From Leptospira sp. WS60.C2 (GTDB lineage: Bacteria > Spirochaetota > Leptospiria > Leptospirales > Leptospiraceae): a stretch of 64,000 bases of DNA. The notes beneath the pieces are model-generated. The model searched no databases and was not told where the DNA came from. It worked only from the letters and a program-made list of their open reading frames with translations. The first letter of the stretch is position 1. Each line of letters starts with the position of its first letter. The translations under genes were made by a program, and so were the position numbers. Below are positions 8,079 to 17,161 of this stretch, piece by piece. The stretch covers positions 2,921,501 through 2,985,500 of the forward strand of contig NZ_CP162133.1 of NCBI RefSeq assembly GCF_040833955.1, read 5' to 3'.

Positions 8079-9894
8079 AACTTTTGATGGCTCTTCGGAA
8101 AAATTCCTGTAAGGAATCGAGGAGCCTCTCTGGATGAAATAACATTTGATAACTTGCATTTCGCATCATAGCAGGGATAGTTGGTTTTTCTTCCGTTCCA
8201 ATCGCTAAAGTATATACCTGTACTCCATTTAACAAACATTCTCCGACGGCTTTATTGACATCCTCGATTCCGTACTTTCCTTCGTATTGGTCATAATCAT
8301 TTGGTCTTGCATCCGTAATTAAAATAATCCATTTTTGTTTATAACCAGAATCTTTGAGGAGACTGTTTGTATGACGAAGAGAAGGGCCAACTCTTGTGTA
8401 ACCGATGGGTGACAACGGTCCTAATCGATCGCGCACAACCATCCATGATTCGTTCATTTGTTTCAGGTGTATGAACTGGTTATGATTTCTAGTCCGAGAA
8501 TAAAATCCAGCAATCCCAAAAGGAATCTTTAATTCCTCTAAACATTCGGAAAAAAGTAATAAACTTTCTCTCTCTACATCCAAAATTCTTTTCTCATGAA
8601 TCCATGAGTCTGTTGACAAACTCAAATCCATTAAAAAATATAAAGCAATATCCGAAACATCCCGAATCGGATTCATGTAAATCGCTTCCGATGGACTTTT
8701 TTTGGCTTTTAAATCCGCATAACGATCTACAATTGCATCTAAATCGATATCGGCACCTGAAACTAAACGTCTTTTAATTCGTGTTTGGTTAAATAATGCT
8801 GTCATTTTTTTCTTTAACAACAACAGAGTTCGATGTTGTTTTTCTAAAACACTTATCGTATAGGAAGAATCCAATGATTTTGGGAATTCTTCGATCACGG
8901 AACAATAGTTTGATTTATATTGCTTCAGTTTGTAATTCCATTCTGGATACAAAAAAGGTTTTTCTTTGCTAGTATCTTCTAGAATTTCCAGTAAAGTACC
9001 TGCGCCAGACTCACTTGTTCTTGTGGTATGAACAGGATCTTCCGTACGAATGATATGTTTGAGGTTGAGTTCTTCCAGTGCTTCTTCCTCTTCCATATCT
9101 TCTTCACCATCAATATCCCTCCACTGTCCATCAAACTCTTCAACTGTTTCAATTTTCTCGAAATTATGACCAAGAGTATATTCCTCGATTTTTTTCTCAT
9201 CCACCTCTAATAGTTCTGCGTCACTGGGATCTAACTTCTGTTTGGATTCCTTCGATTCTATTTTTGGTTTCTGTTTGTATGATACAAAATCTTTCCCCAA
9301 TGGAATGTTCATTTTCGAATTGGATAGTGATCTGTTGGCATGATAGAAACTGGAAACGATGGTTTGGTATTGTTGTGGATCTTTTTTCCGCAGAGACAAT
9401 CTTTCCTTTCTAATTTCTTTCCAATCGGAATAGGCACCAGGGTATCGTTTTAGAAACGATCGGAAGGATTGATAAAAAGAATCCTCCTCCAAGCCTTTTT
9501 GCCTCGGATTCCCATCTTTACCTCTTTGAAAGATTTCCTTATTTGAATCAGATCTTTCCAGATCAGCGTTAGTGGAAAATACAGAAACAAATTTTCGATC
9601 AAACAGACAAGACAAATAGGCAAGTAAAATCCTAACATGTATTTTTGTTTCTTTTTCAGAAAGATACCAATGGATTGTTTCTGGAAATTTTAAAAAATTT
9701 TGCCCGAGAGAAATTGTTTCACCACCATACACTATAGAGGTGGTCTCTTTTCGTAAGGTTTGTAGATAACGAATGATTTTGATTTCCTCTGTCTCTATTC
9801 GGTATGCAAAGTATGGATTTGGCGGAGTTAGTTTGGTTTTCAGTTTCTTCCAAAGTTTATGACCTTGGTAGAATATAAATTGGTCCCATTCCAA
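8077..9894 (-). CDS. norD: Nitric oxide reductase activation protein NorD (VWA domain)
   Basis: The 605-residue protein has a long N-terminal region, an acidic stretch near residues 255-285 and a C-terminal von Willebrand A domain (about 405-605). The MIDAS motif DLSLS and a later ITDARPND match NorD. With the MoxR-type ATPase NorQ, NorD is needed to mature or activate the NorCB reductase, probably at the cytoplasmic face of the membrane. The start is TTG, preceded by AGGAA six bases upstream; the norQ stop codon (TAG) overlaps that ribosome site, showing translational coupling. It is the last gene of norCBQD. Confidence 0.88.
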   Translation of the reverse strand: MEWDQFIFYQGHKLWKKLKTKLTPPNPYFAYRIETEEIKIIRYLQTLRKETTSIVYGGETISLGQNFLKFPETIHWYLSEKETKIHVRILLAYLSCLFDRKFVSVFSTNADLERSDSNKEIFQRGKDGNPRQKGLEEDSFYQSFRSFLKRYPGAYSDWKEIRKERLSLRKKDPQQYQTIVSSFYHANRSLSNSKMNIPLGKDFVSYKQKPKIESKESKQKLDPSDAELLEVDEKKIEEYTLGHNFEKIETVEEFDGQWRDIDGEEDMEEEEALEELNLKHIIRTEDPVHTTRTSESGAGTLLEILEDTSKEKPFLYPEWNYKLKQYKSNYCSVIEEFPKSLDSSYTISVLEKQHRTLLLLKKKMTALFNQTRIKRRLVSGADIDLDAIVDRYADLKAKKSPSEAIYMNPIRDVSDIALYFLMDLSLSTDSWIHEKRILDVERESLLLFSECLEELKIPFGIAGFYSRTRNHNQFIHLKQMNESWMVVRDRLGPLSPIGYTRVGPSLRHTNSLLKDSGYKQKWIILITDARPNDYDQYEGKYGIEDVNKAVGECLLNGVQVYTLAIGTEEKPTIPAMMRNASYQMLFHPERLLDSLQEFFRRAIKS

Positions 9895-9903
9895 AATGAA
9901 TTC

Positions 9904-10686
9904 CTAAAAAATTAAATCAAAACTATCTTGTAAGGCTGTCACTGTATCGTCATCGTCGGTTAACGGCAAAATAATAGCGGTTCGTCCTGCAAGTCGAGGA
10001 GGTAAGCCTTTGCCAATCAGTTTGGCACAAGAAACTAGCAAACGAGTGGATACTGTTTCGGCAAGTCCCAACTCCGGTTTTTTACGAACTAAGTGAGCAA
10101 ACTGAACTAATTTTTTTGCAATCGAATCCGATATCCCTGTTTCCCCGACAATGATTTTCTCTTCGACAGAAGATTTTGGATATGGGAAATCCATACTTAA
10201 GAAACGTTGTTTGGTGGATGGCTTAAGTTCTTTAAATCCTTTTTGGTAACCAGGGTTATAAGAGGCTACCAGCAAAAAATTCAAATGAGCTATGATTTCT
10301 TCATTTTTTCTTTCAATGAATAATGTCCGTCTATGGTCTGTTAACGAGTGGATTGTTACAAGAGTATCTGGTCTTGCTTCTGCAATTTCATCCAAATAAA
10401 CTATGGCTCCCTCTTTGACACCTGTTGTCAGAGGACCATCCATCCAAACAGTATCTGCACCTTTCACAATAAAACGTCCCACCAAATCAACCGAGGAAGT
10501 TTCATCATTGCATAAAATCGTAATGAGCTTTCGGCCCATTTGGTGTGCCATAAATTCTAAAAAGCGGGATTTTCCAGAGCCAGTTGGTCCTTTTAACAAA
10601 AGCGGTAGAGAATTCTCCGCCGCCATTTGAAAAATTTCCACTTCCTTACCGGTTGGTTCGTAATAGGGAATTTTTGTTGTTAACAT
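9904..10686 (-). CDS. norQ: Nitric oxide reductase activation ATPase NorQ (MoxR family)
   Basis: This 260-residue AAA+ ATPase has a Walker A at about residues 35-42 (GPTGSGKS), a Walker B of the VYLDEIAEARPD type and a sensor-1 region around LLVASYNPGYQ, as in NorQ/CbbQ/MoxR proteins. It is thought to remodel the NorCB complex together with the VWA partner NorD, including non-haem iron insertion. It starts 3 bp after the norB stop, and its own stop overlaps the norD ribosome site. Length and order match standard nor operons. Confidence 0.9.
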   Translation of the reverse strand: MLTTKIPYYEPTGKEVEIFQMAAENSLPLLLKGPTGSGKSRFLEFMAHQMGRKLITILCNDETSSVDLVGRFIVKGADTVWMDGPLTTGVKEGAIVYLDEIAEARPDTLVTIHSLTDHRRTLFIERKNEEIIAHLNFLLVASYNPGYQKGFKELKPSTKQRFLSMDFPYPKSSVEEKIIVGETGISDSIAKKLVQFAHLVRKKPELGLAETVSTRLLVSCAKLIGKGLPPRLAGRTAIILPLTDDDDTVTALQDSFDLIF

Positions 10687-10689
10687 AGA

Positions 10690-12039
10690 TTAGTCTCGAT
10701 CACTCGCATTTTTTCCAACGGCTTCATTAGAAGGAAGACCATGTCGAATGAAATCAATGATGAAATAGGTAATTCCAACCGTGAAGAGAGTAGCCGCAAG
10801 TAACATTCCGATAAAGTGGAAAACGATTTCTTTTTGTACGACAAGAAAGTCCATTCCCAATTTACGTTCCAGATACACTTGTGTGATCCCTGCTACGGCT
10901 AGAGCTCCCGTCATTCCCACCATTCCTATGTTCGATGCCCAGAATGCGAGATAACCCGACATTCCAGTAAAAAGTTTACGACCTGTCATGTTTGGCATAG
11001 CATAGGAAATTACAGCTAACACTAACATGGCGTAGGCTCCCCAGAAGGCAAGGTGTCCATGCATTGCTGTGATAAGAGTGCCATGTGTCCATTGGTTCAC
11101 AGTAGGCCATGTGTGAGCAAAACCAAGAAATCCAGCGCCAATAAACGACATCATGGCACTACCAAGAGTCCAATAGAGTGCAATTTTGTTTGGATGGTCT
11201 TTTCCTTTTTTACGATACATATTAAGAGCCCAAATCGCCATTCCAAGGAAGGCAAGAGGTTCAAGAGCTGAAAAAACACCCCCAATCATAAGCCAATACT
11301 TAGGAGTTCCGATCCAATAATAGTGGTGACCTGTTCCTAATATCCCAGAAAGGAAAGTAAGACCAACAACCACATACAACCATTTTTCAATGACTTCCCT
11401 ATCGACACCTGTTAATTTGATGAGTAAAAAGGCTAAGATACCACCCATGATGAGTTCCCAAACTCCTTCTACCCAAAGGTGAACGACCCACCAGCGGAAA
11501 TAAGAATCCAAAGTTTGGTTATCAAAGTACAACATACCTGGTAAGTATAACAAGGCCGCACATAACAGACCAAAGAAGAGAACGAGTTGCGTTGTACTTC
11601 TTTTTTTGGCTTCCCAAATGGTCATGGCAATGTTGAAAAGAAACGTCAAAACATTCACCACCACGAGGTAATCCAGTGGCCTTGGAATTTCCAAAAACTT
11701 TCGACCTTCCCACCAATTAAAATGGAAACCAATAATGGCAACAACACCTACCACAACCCAAGAAATGAGTTGGATGTATGCAAGTTTGACACTGTACAAT
11801 TCACGATCGGATTCTTCAGGAATGATGTAATAAGCAGCACCCATAAATCCAGTTAATAACCACACTACTAATAAATTGGTATGTGTCGCACGTGCTGTGT
11901 TAAATGGAATGTAATCATGTAATCCATCAAATCCAATACGAGCAAAACCCATGATAAATCCATAAACGATTTGTAACGATAAGAGTAACATACAAGTTGC
12001 AAAGAACCAATATGCGACCTTTTGTGATTGGAATCTCAT
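10690..12039 (-). CDS. norB: Nitric oxide reductase large subunit NorB (cNOR type)
   Basis: This is the catalytic subunit of cytochrome-c-dependent nitric oxide reductase, which reduces 2 NO to N2O in the inner membrane. The 449 residues form about 12 TM helices. Histidine motifs of the haem-copper oxidase superfamily are visible: ATHTNLLVVW, WVVHLWVEGVWEL (His and Glu near the haem b3/FeB site), GTGHHYYW and HGHLAFWGAYA. The length is that of short cNOR NorB, without the quinol-oxidising N-terminal extension of qNOR. AAGGAGA precedes the ATG and overlaps the norC stop region. Confidence 0.93.
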   Translation of the reverse strand: MRFQSQKVAYWFFATCMLLLSLQIVYGFIMGFARIGFDGLHDYIPFNTARATHTNLLVVWLLTGFMGAAYYIIPEESDRELYSVKLAYIQLISWVVVGVVAIIGFHFNWWEGRKFLEIPRPLDYLVVVNVLTFLFNIAMTIWEAKKRSTTQLVLFFGLLCAALLYLPGMLYFDNQTLDSYFRWWVVHLWVEGVWELIMGGILAFLLIKLTGVDREVIEKWLYVVVGLTFLSGILGTGHHYYWIGTPKYWLMIGGVFSALEPLAFLGMAIWALNMYRKKGKDHPNKIALYWTLGSAMMSFIGAGFLGFAHTWPTVNQWTHGTLITAMHGHLAFWGAYAMLVLAVISYAMPNMTGRKLFTGMSGYLAFWASNIGMVGMTGALAVAGITQVYLERKLGMDFLVVQKEIVFHFIGMLLAATLFTVGITYFIIDFIRHGLPSNEAVGKNASDRD

Positions 12040-12048
12040 TGTTTCTCC

Positions 12049-12756
12049 TTATTTTAATGCAGAAAGGTAAGTAACGATGTCTTTTCTTTCTGTATCATTT
12101 AACGGCAACTTAGGCATATTTGTTCCCGGTTTAATTGCTTGTGGATCAGTCAACCATCGATTCAAATAATCGGCGTCAAACTTAGATCCAACATGATCTA
12201 GTGCTGGTCCCACATTCCCACCTTTACCACCTACCGCGTGACAGGCGACACAGAGTTGCGAGAATTTTTCAGGTTGTGCGAGTTTGATAGCATTTGTTGC
12301 CGTTGTTAGTGGTGCTACTGCCGTTGCAATGGAATCAACTGGAATATTCGGTTTCGGAGGCCAACCGTTCGCATCGATTTTTCCTACCCAATCCAAAAAG
12401 GCGATGATTTGTCCTTTTTCTTCTTTGGTAAAATTGTATTTTACCATCTTACGTTCCCCAGGAAACATCGCTTGCGGATCATCTAAGAATACATCGATCC
12501 AACTAACACCTCTCCTTTCGACCACTTTGGTCAAATCAGGTGCATAGTATGCACCTTCCCCAAGTAAGGTATGACAACCCATACAATTGTTTTTTTCCCA
12601 AATCTCTTTCCCTTTTCGCACATCTTCTGTTAAGTTTTGCGCATTGGTACGGGCATCGTTTTGTCGCAAGGTATCAATTGTGAGGAACACAAAGATAGCA
12701 CTGAACAAAAACGTTCCACCCAGAAAGAATGCCCTTGCTTGCGATTTTGAAAGCAT
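12049..12756 (-). CDS. norC: Nitric oxide reductase cytochrome c subunit NorC, diheme form
   Basis: NorC feeds electrons to NorB from periplasmic donors. The 235-residue protein has an N-terminal TM anchor (about 9-28) and a NorC-type cytochrome c domain with CMGCH (58-62). After a Pro/Ala/Thr linker (about 132-160) comes a second cytochrome c domain with CVACH (169-173). Candidate axial Met residues are Met104 and Met214. Canonical NorC is about 150 residues with one haem, so this is a fusion with an extra class I cytochrome domain. A strong AGGAGGT ribosome site and a well-placed FNR/DNR-type promoter precede it; it is first in norCBQD. Confidence 0.92.
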   Translation of the reverse strand: MLSKSQARAFFLGGTFLFSAIFVFLTIDTLRQNDARTNAQNLTEDVRKGKEIWEKNNCMGCHTLLGEGAYYAPDLTKVVERRGVSWIDVFLDDPQAMFPGERKMVKYNFTKEEKGQIIAFLDWVGKIDANGWPPKPNIPVDSIATAVAPLTTATNAIKLAQPEKFSQLCVACHAVGGKGGNVGPALDHVGSKFDADYLNRWLTDPQAIKPGTNMPKLPLNDTERKDIVTYLSALK

Positions 12757-12760
12757 CCTT

Positions 12761-12824
12761 ACCTCCTTTTATCATTTTTACAAATGTAAGTGCAGATTGT
12801 ACTTTTTGCATTGATCTAAATCAA
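12761..12824 (-). promoter_or_regulatory. FNR/DNR-type box and class II promoter of norCBQD
   Basis: TTGATCTAAATCAA (12811-12824) matches TTGAT-N4-ATCAA exactly. On the minus strand a -10-like TACATT lies at 12788-12783. That places the box centre 41.5 bp before a start at 12776, the FNR/DNR class II spacing. AGGAGGT (12767-12761) then sits 4 bases before the norC ATG. The same box could also serve norE to the right, but the geometry there is much poorer. Confidence 0.75.
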
Positions 12825-13055
12825 GCCTTAATTCAATTTTTGTGTCAGAATATTCGAATGCAAGAATCAATCGTATTTTTCGAATGAATTAAAATCATTC
12901 AATTAAATCATATGATACAGAATGATGTTCTGTTTTTGAAATTGAAACTGTTTTCTTGACTTTTCATGGAATCTAGTTCAGAATTAGCGCTAAATGATTT
13001 GCTATTTATAGTATATTCAATTATTTTAATGAGTGATAGGAATGCTGGGGTTTTC

Positions 13056-13628
13056 ATGAATGCAGAGAGTTTAGAAGAAGATGAATCGATTTGGTATCCT
13101 CCAGGAGGAATACTGATTTGGCTGATTGTTTTCGTGGAAGTGATTACCTTCTGTATGGGGATCGGCTCCTTAGTGTATGACAAAACCAAGAATCCAGAAG
13201 GATTTTTAGCCATGCAAAGTCTCCTTCATAGAGAATTTGCCTTCTGGAATACAATTTTTCTTTTAACGAGTGGATTTTTATTAGCGATCGGTGTTTCTCA
13301 GAAAGAGAATGAAAAAGAAACAAATTTCTTTTATAATATCATGGGTGCCATCGTGTTTGGATTTGGATTTTTAATTTTGAAAAGTATCGAGTTCCATGAG
13401 AAATGGACTTTAGGGTTTACCTTAGATACAAGTGTCTTCTTTAGTTATTACTGGTTACTCACTGGATTTCATTACTTACACGTAGCAATAGGAATCATCA
13501 TATTACTCATTATGATTTTAAATCGAAAAACCATTTCCCTTGTGAACCTGGAAGCAGGTGGGATTTTTTGGCATATGTGTGATCTCATCTGGCTCATATT
13601 ATACCCAGCGTTGTATCTAATCCGATAA
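13056..13628 (+). CDS. norE: NorE-like cytochrome c oxidase subunit III family protein
   Basis: This is a haem-copper oxidase subunit III-like membrane protein of about 190 residues with five TM helices. It starts near MNAESLEEDESIWYPPGG and includes the helix motifs LLTGFHYLHVAIG and FWHMCDLIWLILYP. NorE proteins accompany NO reductases and aid their activity but are not catalytic. The frame is open from an ATG at 12966, but the extra 30 residues are not typical of the family. ATG 13056 has a GGGG-containing upstream stretch, so it is preferred. The gene is divergent from norC, with a 299-bp gap holding the shared FNR/DNR-type box. Confidence 0.8.
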   Translation: MNAESLEEDESIWYPPGGILIWLIVFVEVITFCMGIGSLVYDKTKNPEGFLAMQSLLHREFAFWNTIFLLTSGFLLAIGVSQKENEKETNFFYNIMGAIVFGFGFLILKSIEFHEKWTLGFTLDTSVFFSYYWLLTGFHYLHVAIGIIILLIMILNRKTISLVNLEAGGIFWHMCDLIWLILYPALYLIR

Positions 13629-13636
13629 GAGGTCGT

Positions 13637-13867
13637 ATGTTACGAATTATTTTTACGTATATAATTTTATTACTGATCGTTTATCTTTCGTTTTATGGTA
13701 TGGGATCGTTTGTTCCAGGAAATTGGAATTTGATCCTTATGAGTGCCCTCAAATTCTTGTTGATTGCTTTTGTATTTATGAATTTACAAAGGGCACATTT
13801 ATTTTGGAAATTGACTTTCTCAGTGCTGATCTTAGTCTATTCGTTTGGGATCTATTACTTGACTTAG
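13637..13867 (+). CDS. norF: NorF-like / cytochrome oxidase subunit IV-like small membrane protein
   Basis: The 76-residue protein has three TM segments. The central helix KFLLIAFVFMNLQRAHLFWK matches the pattern of NorF and prokaryotic COX4 proteins (LxAxxFMxLRxAxxxWR). It lies 8 bp after norE, so the two are co-transcribed. NorF-type proteins are accessory to NO reductase. The gene ends 6 bp from the convergent mtnC, with no room for a terminator. Confidence 0.72.
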   Translation: MLRIIFTYIILLLIVYLSFYGMGSFVPGNWNLILMSALKFLLIAFVFMNLQRAHLFWKLTFSVLILVYSFGIYYLT

Positions 13868-13873
13868 AAGTCG

Positions 13874-14617
13874 TTAGAAATGATCCCAAATCGGAAAGGA
13901 ATGTACTTTTTGTGGTAGGTTCCCAGGTCGGTTTAAGATGACCACATCCAGTCCTGCCCCACTCGCCGCCTCTGCCTCTTCTACTATGTCAGTAAAAAAT
14001 CGAATCTCATCGGGAGATACGCCAAGCGTATTTGCAATCTTCAAATAACTTTCTTTTTCCCGTTTCCCACCCACAGCCGTATCAAAATAAGTCGTAAAGT
14101 ACTCCCGAAGATCACCTAAAGCGGAATATTGATAGATCAAAATTTGAGCTTCCACGGATCCTGAAGAGTAAACATGATTTTGTATTCCTTCCTGGATTGC
14201 TTTTTTAAGAAAGACTGGGACGTCTCCATAGACCGTACTTTTTATCTCTCCCGACTCATATCCCTTCTTCCAAATCTTTCCTTGTATTTCCTTTAATGGT
14301 CCAAACTTACGATCCTTTTCGATGAGGAATTCAAAATAAAAAGAAAGTAAATCTTTCGGTAATTCCTTCGGCATTTCATTTGGCGAAAGTTTCGCTTTTA
14401 CTGGATCCAATGCTAATTTCTGCATTAACGAAGGATCATTTGCAGATACATCTTTCTGGTATTCTCCGAGAATTTCCTTCCATTTCTCTTCTGAGAAGTG
14501 ATAGTTTTTTAAGAAGGTATGAATTCGTTCTTTCGCATACGGAAAAAGTATTTCGTGGACAAAAGCAATTGGTGCCGTTGTCCCTTCGATATCGAGTAAA
14601 TTATGTTTGATCGTCAT
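13874..14617 (-). CDS. mtnC: Enolase-phosphatase E1 (methionine salvage)
   Basis: This 247-residue HAD-superfamily enzyme has the E1 signature LLDIEGTTAPIAFVHEILFPYA at the N-terminus; the nucleophile Asp and EGTT replace the usual DxDGT. A later YSSGSVEAQ and FFTDIVEEAEAA complete the HAD motifs. E1 converts 2,3-diketo-5-methylthiopentyl-1-phosphate by enolisation and dephosphorylation in methionine salvage. It is the last gene of a leftward run behind an MFS transporter (37-bp gap). No other salvage gene is nearby, though metK lies about 10 kb away. Confidence 0.87.
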   Translation of the reverse strand: MTIKHNLLDIEGTTAPIAFVHEILFPYAKERIHTFLKNYHFSEEKWKEILGEYQKDVSANDPSLMQKLALDPVKAKLSPNEMPKELPKDLLSFYFEFLIEKDRKFGPLKEIQGKIWKKGYESGEIKSTVYGDVPVFLKKAIQEGIQNHVYSSGSVEAQILIYQYSALGDLREYFTTYFDTAVGGKREKESYLKIANTLGVSPDEIRFFTDIVEEAEAASGAGLDVVILNRPGNLPQKVHSFPIWDHF

Positions 14618-14654
14618 TATATCTCTGTTTATTCAATTCTGATTGGTGATCCAC

Positions 14655-16013
14655 TTACGAAGCATTTTGTTTCAAAAGGAGATGCATTGCTTTTTCATCT
14701 TTTTCATAATTAAACAAAACCAAGAACCATGCTAATGCACATGGAATCCAAAATAAGATTGAAATGGAAAGTGCAAGTCCTCTATCAGGAGTTAGTCCTA
14801 AGATCACAGCCGACATCACAGGACCGAGTCCCTTTCCTAGATCATCCGTTAGGTTATAAATGGAAAAAATTGCACTTCTAGATTTTGGCTCATTCACATT
14901 GAGTAAAACGGCTCTTACATTGGGCCCTGTAATCGAAATCATGATCCCAGTTAGAATATTGAGACCAATAAAAAGTCCCATGTGAGGAACAATATCAAAC
15001 GAGTAGAGTAAAAGGATGGCCGGAAACACTCCAAAAAACGTAGTCCCCATACATAGGATCGGTTGGTAAATCTTTTTGATATTGTATAAAATCTGACCGA
15101 GAATCCCACCAAAGAAAGTTCCAACAAAAATTCCAATGGCCGCAAAGGTAATCATACCTGCCGATACTTCTTTCGTTAGGTGGTAAGTGTGTTCATAATA
15201 ATCAGCCAAATACACAAAAAATACACCCCACGGAATACACCCTGGTAGACCTTGCAAAAAAGCACCTAAGTTGGTTTTGTTTTCAAATAACAATTTAAAA
15301 TCTTTTAGTGTGATTTTATGAGAAAGTTCATCGACACCAACTTCTTCGGCACCACCCCGTTTAGGCTCTTTACAGAAAAATAGATATACAGCAACAAACA
15401 CAAAAGAAGGTGCTGACATATAAATAAACGAAGCTCTCCATCCATTGATCGGATCAGCTCCACCCAATATTCCACCTAACAACTGCCCTACACCCACACC
15501 GAGTCCCATCGCCAAAGACACATACCCTGTTGCAATGGCTCTAGATTGGCTGGAAAAATAATCTCCAATTAAACTAAAAAGGAGAGGAAAAATTCCACCT
15601 AAACCAAATCCACACAAAGTTCTTAAAATCAAGAACTGATCGAAATTTTGTGCATAGGCAGTCAAAAAACAGGGAATTTCACCTAACAAAACTGTAGCGA
15701 TTAACAAATGTTTACGGGAGAACGCTTGAGAAAGATATCCCATAGAAAGAGAAACGAGTCCACCCAAGATAAAAAACAAAACAGGAATGATCCCACCAAA
15801 TTTCCAATCTACCTCGTTTGGATCAGTAATTCCTAAAGAAGCTCCAATGTTTTTCATATTCGGGGCAATTAGGTTTTGATCACCAAACAAAAAGAATGCC
15901 ATACCTAAAATCATCCAGAAGGCTAAGATCCCTCTAGGGCCATGGTTCACAAGTTCCGCAAGACCAAAAAACCGAAGATAGGTGGTTTCTTGTTTTGATT
16001 TTTTTTGGTTCAT
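14655..16013 (-). CDS. MFS transporter (spinster/sugar-phosphate-like)
   Basis: The 452-residue protein has 12 TM helices of the major facilitator superfamily. The loop 2-3 motif (GYLSQAFSRKHLL), the helix-4 stretch RTLCGFGLGGIFPLLFSL and the helix-5 glycine run GLGVGVGQLLGG are visible. The substrate is not evident. It overlaps the upstream periplasmic-protein gene by ATGA, which suggests coupled synthesis; mtnC follows. Confidence 0.85.
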   Translation of the reverse strand: MNQKKSKQETTYLRFFGLAELVNHGPRGILAFWMILGMAFFLFGDQNLIAPNMKNIGASLGITDPNEVDWKFGGIIPVLFFILGGLVSLSMGYLSQAFSRKHLLIATVLLGEIPCFLTAYAQNFDQFLILRTLCGFGLGGIFPLLFSLIGDYFSSQSRAIATGYVSLAMGLGVGVGQLLGGILGGADPINGWRASFIYMSAPSFVFVAVYLFFCKEPKRGGAEEVGVDELSHKITLKDFKLLFENKTNLGAFLQGLPGCIPWGVFFVYLADYYEHTYHLTKEVSAGMITFAAIGIFVGTFFGGILGQILYNIKKIYQPILCMGTTFFGVFPAILLLYSFDIVPHMGLFIGLNILTGIMISITGPNVRAVLLNVNEPKSRSAIFSIYNLTDDLGKGLGPVMSAVILGLTPDRGLALSISILFWIPCALAWFLVLFNYEKDEKAMHLLLKQNAS

Positions 16014-17059
16014 AAAGTGTTTTTCCTTTCTGTTTGTTTACGATAGACAAAAATAAAAGAGAGAGTAAAAAGAAGTCCCAAAAATCCAATCACAGCAAAA
16101 AGAGATAAATCCCAGCTGGTTAAAATGGAACCGTTCCATATTTCAGGATTCGGAGAATTGGCCATCGTAGGAAGTGCTTTACCACCTTTAAATCGAAACT
16201 CTACTAAAGTTCCAAATTCTAAAGCATTTAATACATAAGCACTAAGACCTTTTGGTACATCCTTCTCCAGCTTCACTACAGGCGTTCTCTCGCTTGTTTC
16301 CACTACCATATCTTGTGGTTTTACAAAGATTGGATATTTTCCATTTTCAGATTCGATTAACATTTGTTCGCTAAAAGAATCTTCTGTGTTTGGAATGAGG
16401 TATGAAACTTGGAGTTCCGAACTCCCAGGTAAAACGGCACGGTCTAAAATTCTTCCCCCATTTGGTCCCTCAGGAACACCAAGTGGGATTGCCATTTTAC
16501 TTCCTGGTTGTTGGAGTTGCGCCATAATTTCTGTGGCTTCTTTAGCAACGGAATACTCCAAAGCACCTGCCTTCGGATCATAAGACTTTGGTGGGTTACT
16601 CACATTATCGATTAAAAAAAGTTTAAATACACGTAGCCCCTTTTTCTCTCGCATAACCTGCATTAAACTCTTTATGGATACCTGTTTGCGATTTGCCCCC
16701 GTGTCAAAAACGGTTACTTCCTGAGGAGAAGTACGAAACTTAGTTGTAGGCGGGATCATTTTATTATAATTTACGCCTTGGTACTGGACTTGCAAAAGGA
16801 TCGGTGCTCCTTCTGGTAAATCCATTTCAGGAAATCGAAATTTGCCATTTTGAGGACCTATTTCGGAAAGAGGAACCATGGCACCTTGTAATGCCATCAT
16901 TCGAATGGAGTCTGCTTTTCCTAAACCACGTGTGGTACCATTTTGAATGGTTCCAAAGATGGAAATTTTTTCCGCATAACTTGCGCTTGAGAGGAAAAGA
17001 AGAGTCAAAAATAGAAAAGAATTGCTACGAAACATTTTGATACTTTTTCTCCTTCTCAT
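16010..17059 (-). CDS. Exported protein with C-terminal membrane anchor, unknown function
   Basis: I do not recognise this 349-residue protein. It has a signal peptide (hydrophobic core FLFLTLLFLSSASYA, likely cut after SYA). A beta-rich domain follows (FGTIQNGTTRGLGKADSI, like a carboxypeptidase-regulatory/transthyretin fold), then a long periplasmic part. A single TM helix (about 318-340) is followed by a basic tail, so it is probably held on the outer face of the inner membrane. An in-frame ATG at 17035 is an equally good start. It overlaps the MFS gene, so it may be a partner of that transporter. Confidence 0.6.
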   Translation of the reverse strand: MRRRKSIKMFRSNSFLFLTLLFLSSASYAEKISIFGTIQNGTTRGLGKADSIRMMALQGAMVPLSEIGPQNGKFRFPEMDLPEGAPILLQVQYQGVNYNKMIPPTTKFRTSPQEVTVFDTGANRKQVSIKSLMQVMREKKGLRVFKLFLIDNVSNPPKSYDPKAGALEYSVAKEATEIMAQLQQPGSKMAIPLGVPEGPNGGRILDRAVLPGSSELQVSYLIPNTEDSFSEQMLIESENGKYPIFVKPQDMVVETSERTPVVKLEKDVPKGLSAYVLNALEFGTLVEFRFKGGKALPTMANSPNPEIWNGSILTSWDLSLFAVIGFLGLLFTLSFIFVYRKQTERKNTL

Positions 17060-17161
17060 GCTTCCAATCCAAGTGAAAAAACGAAAGTTTTTAAAAATTT
17101 AGAGGCGACAAGAGAGGGTACTGGACATAATGCTTTAGATAGGAAAGGAAAACCTGGCTAC

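Noticed and set aside
12966..13055. N-terminal extension of NorE from an earlier ATG.
   Set aside because: The extra 30 residues do not fit the family and there is no ribosome site; the later ATG gives the expected length.
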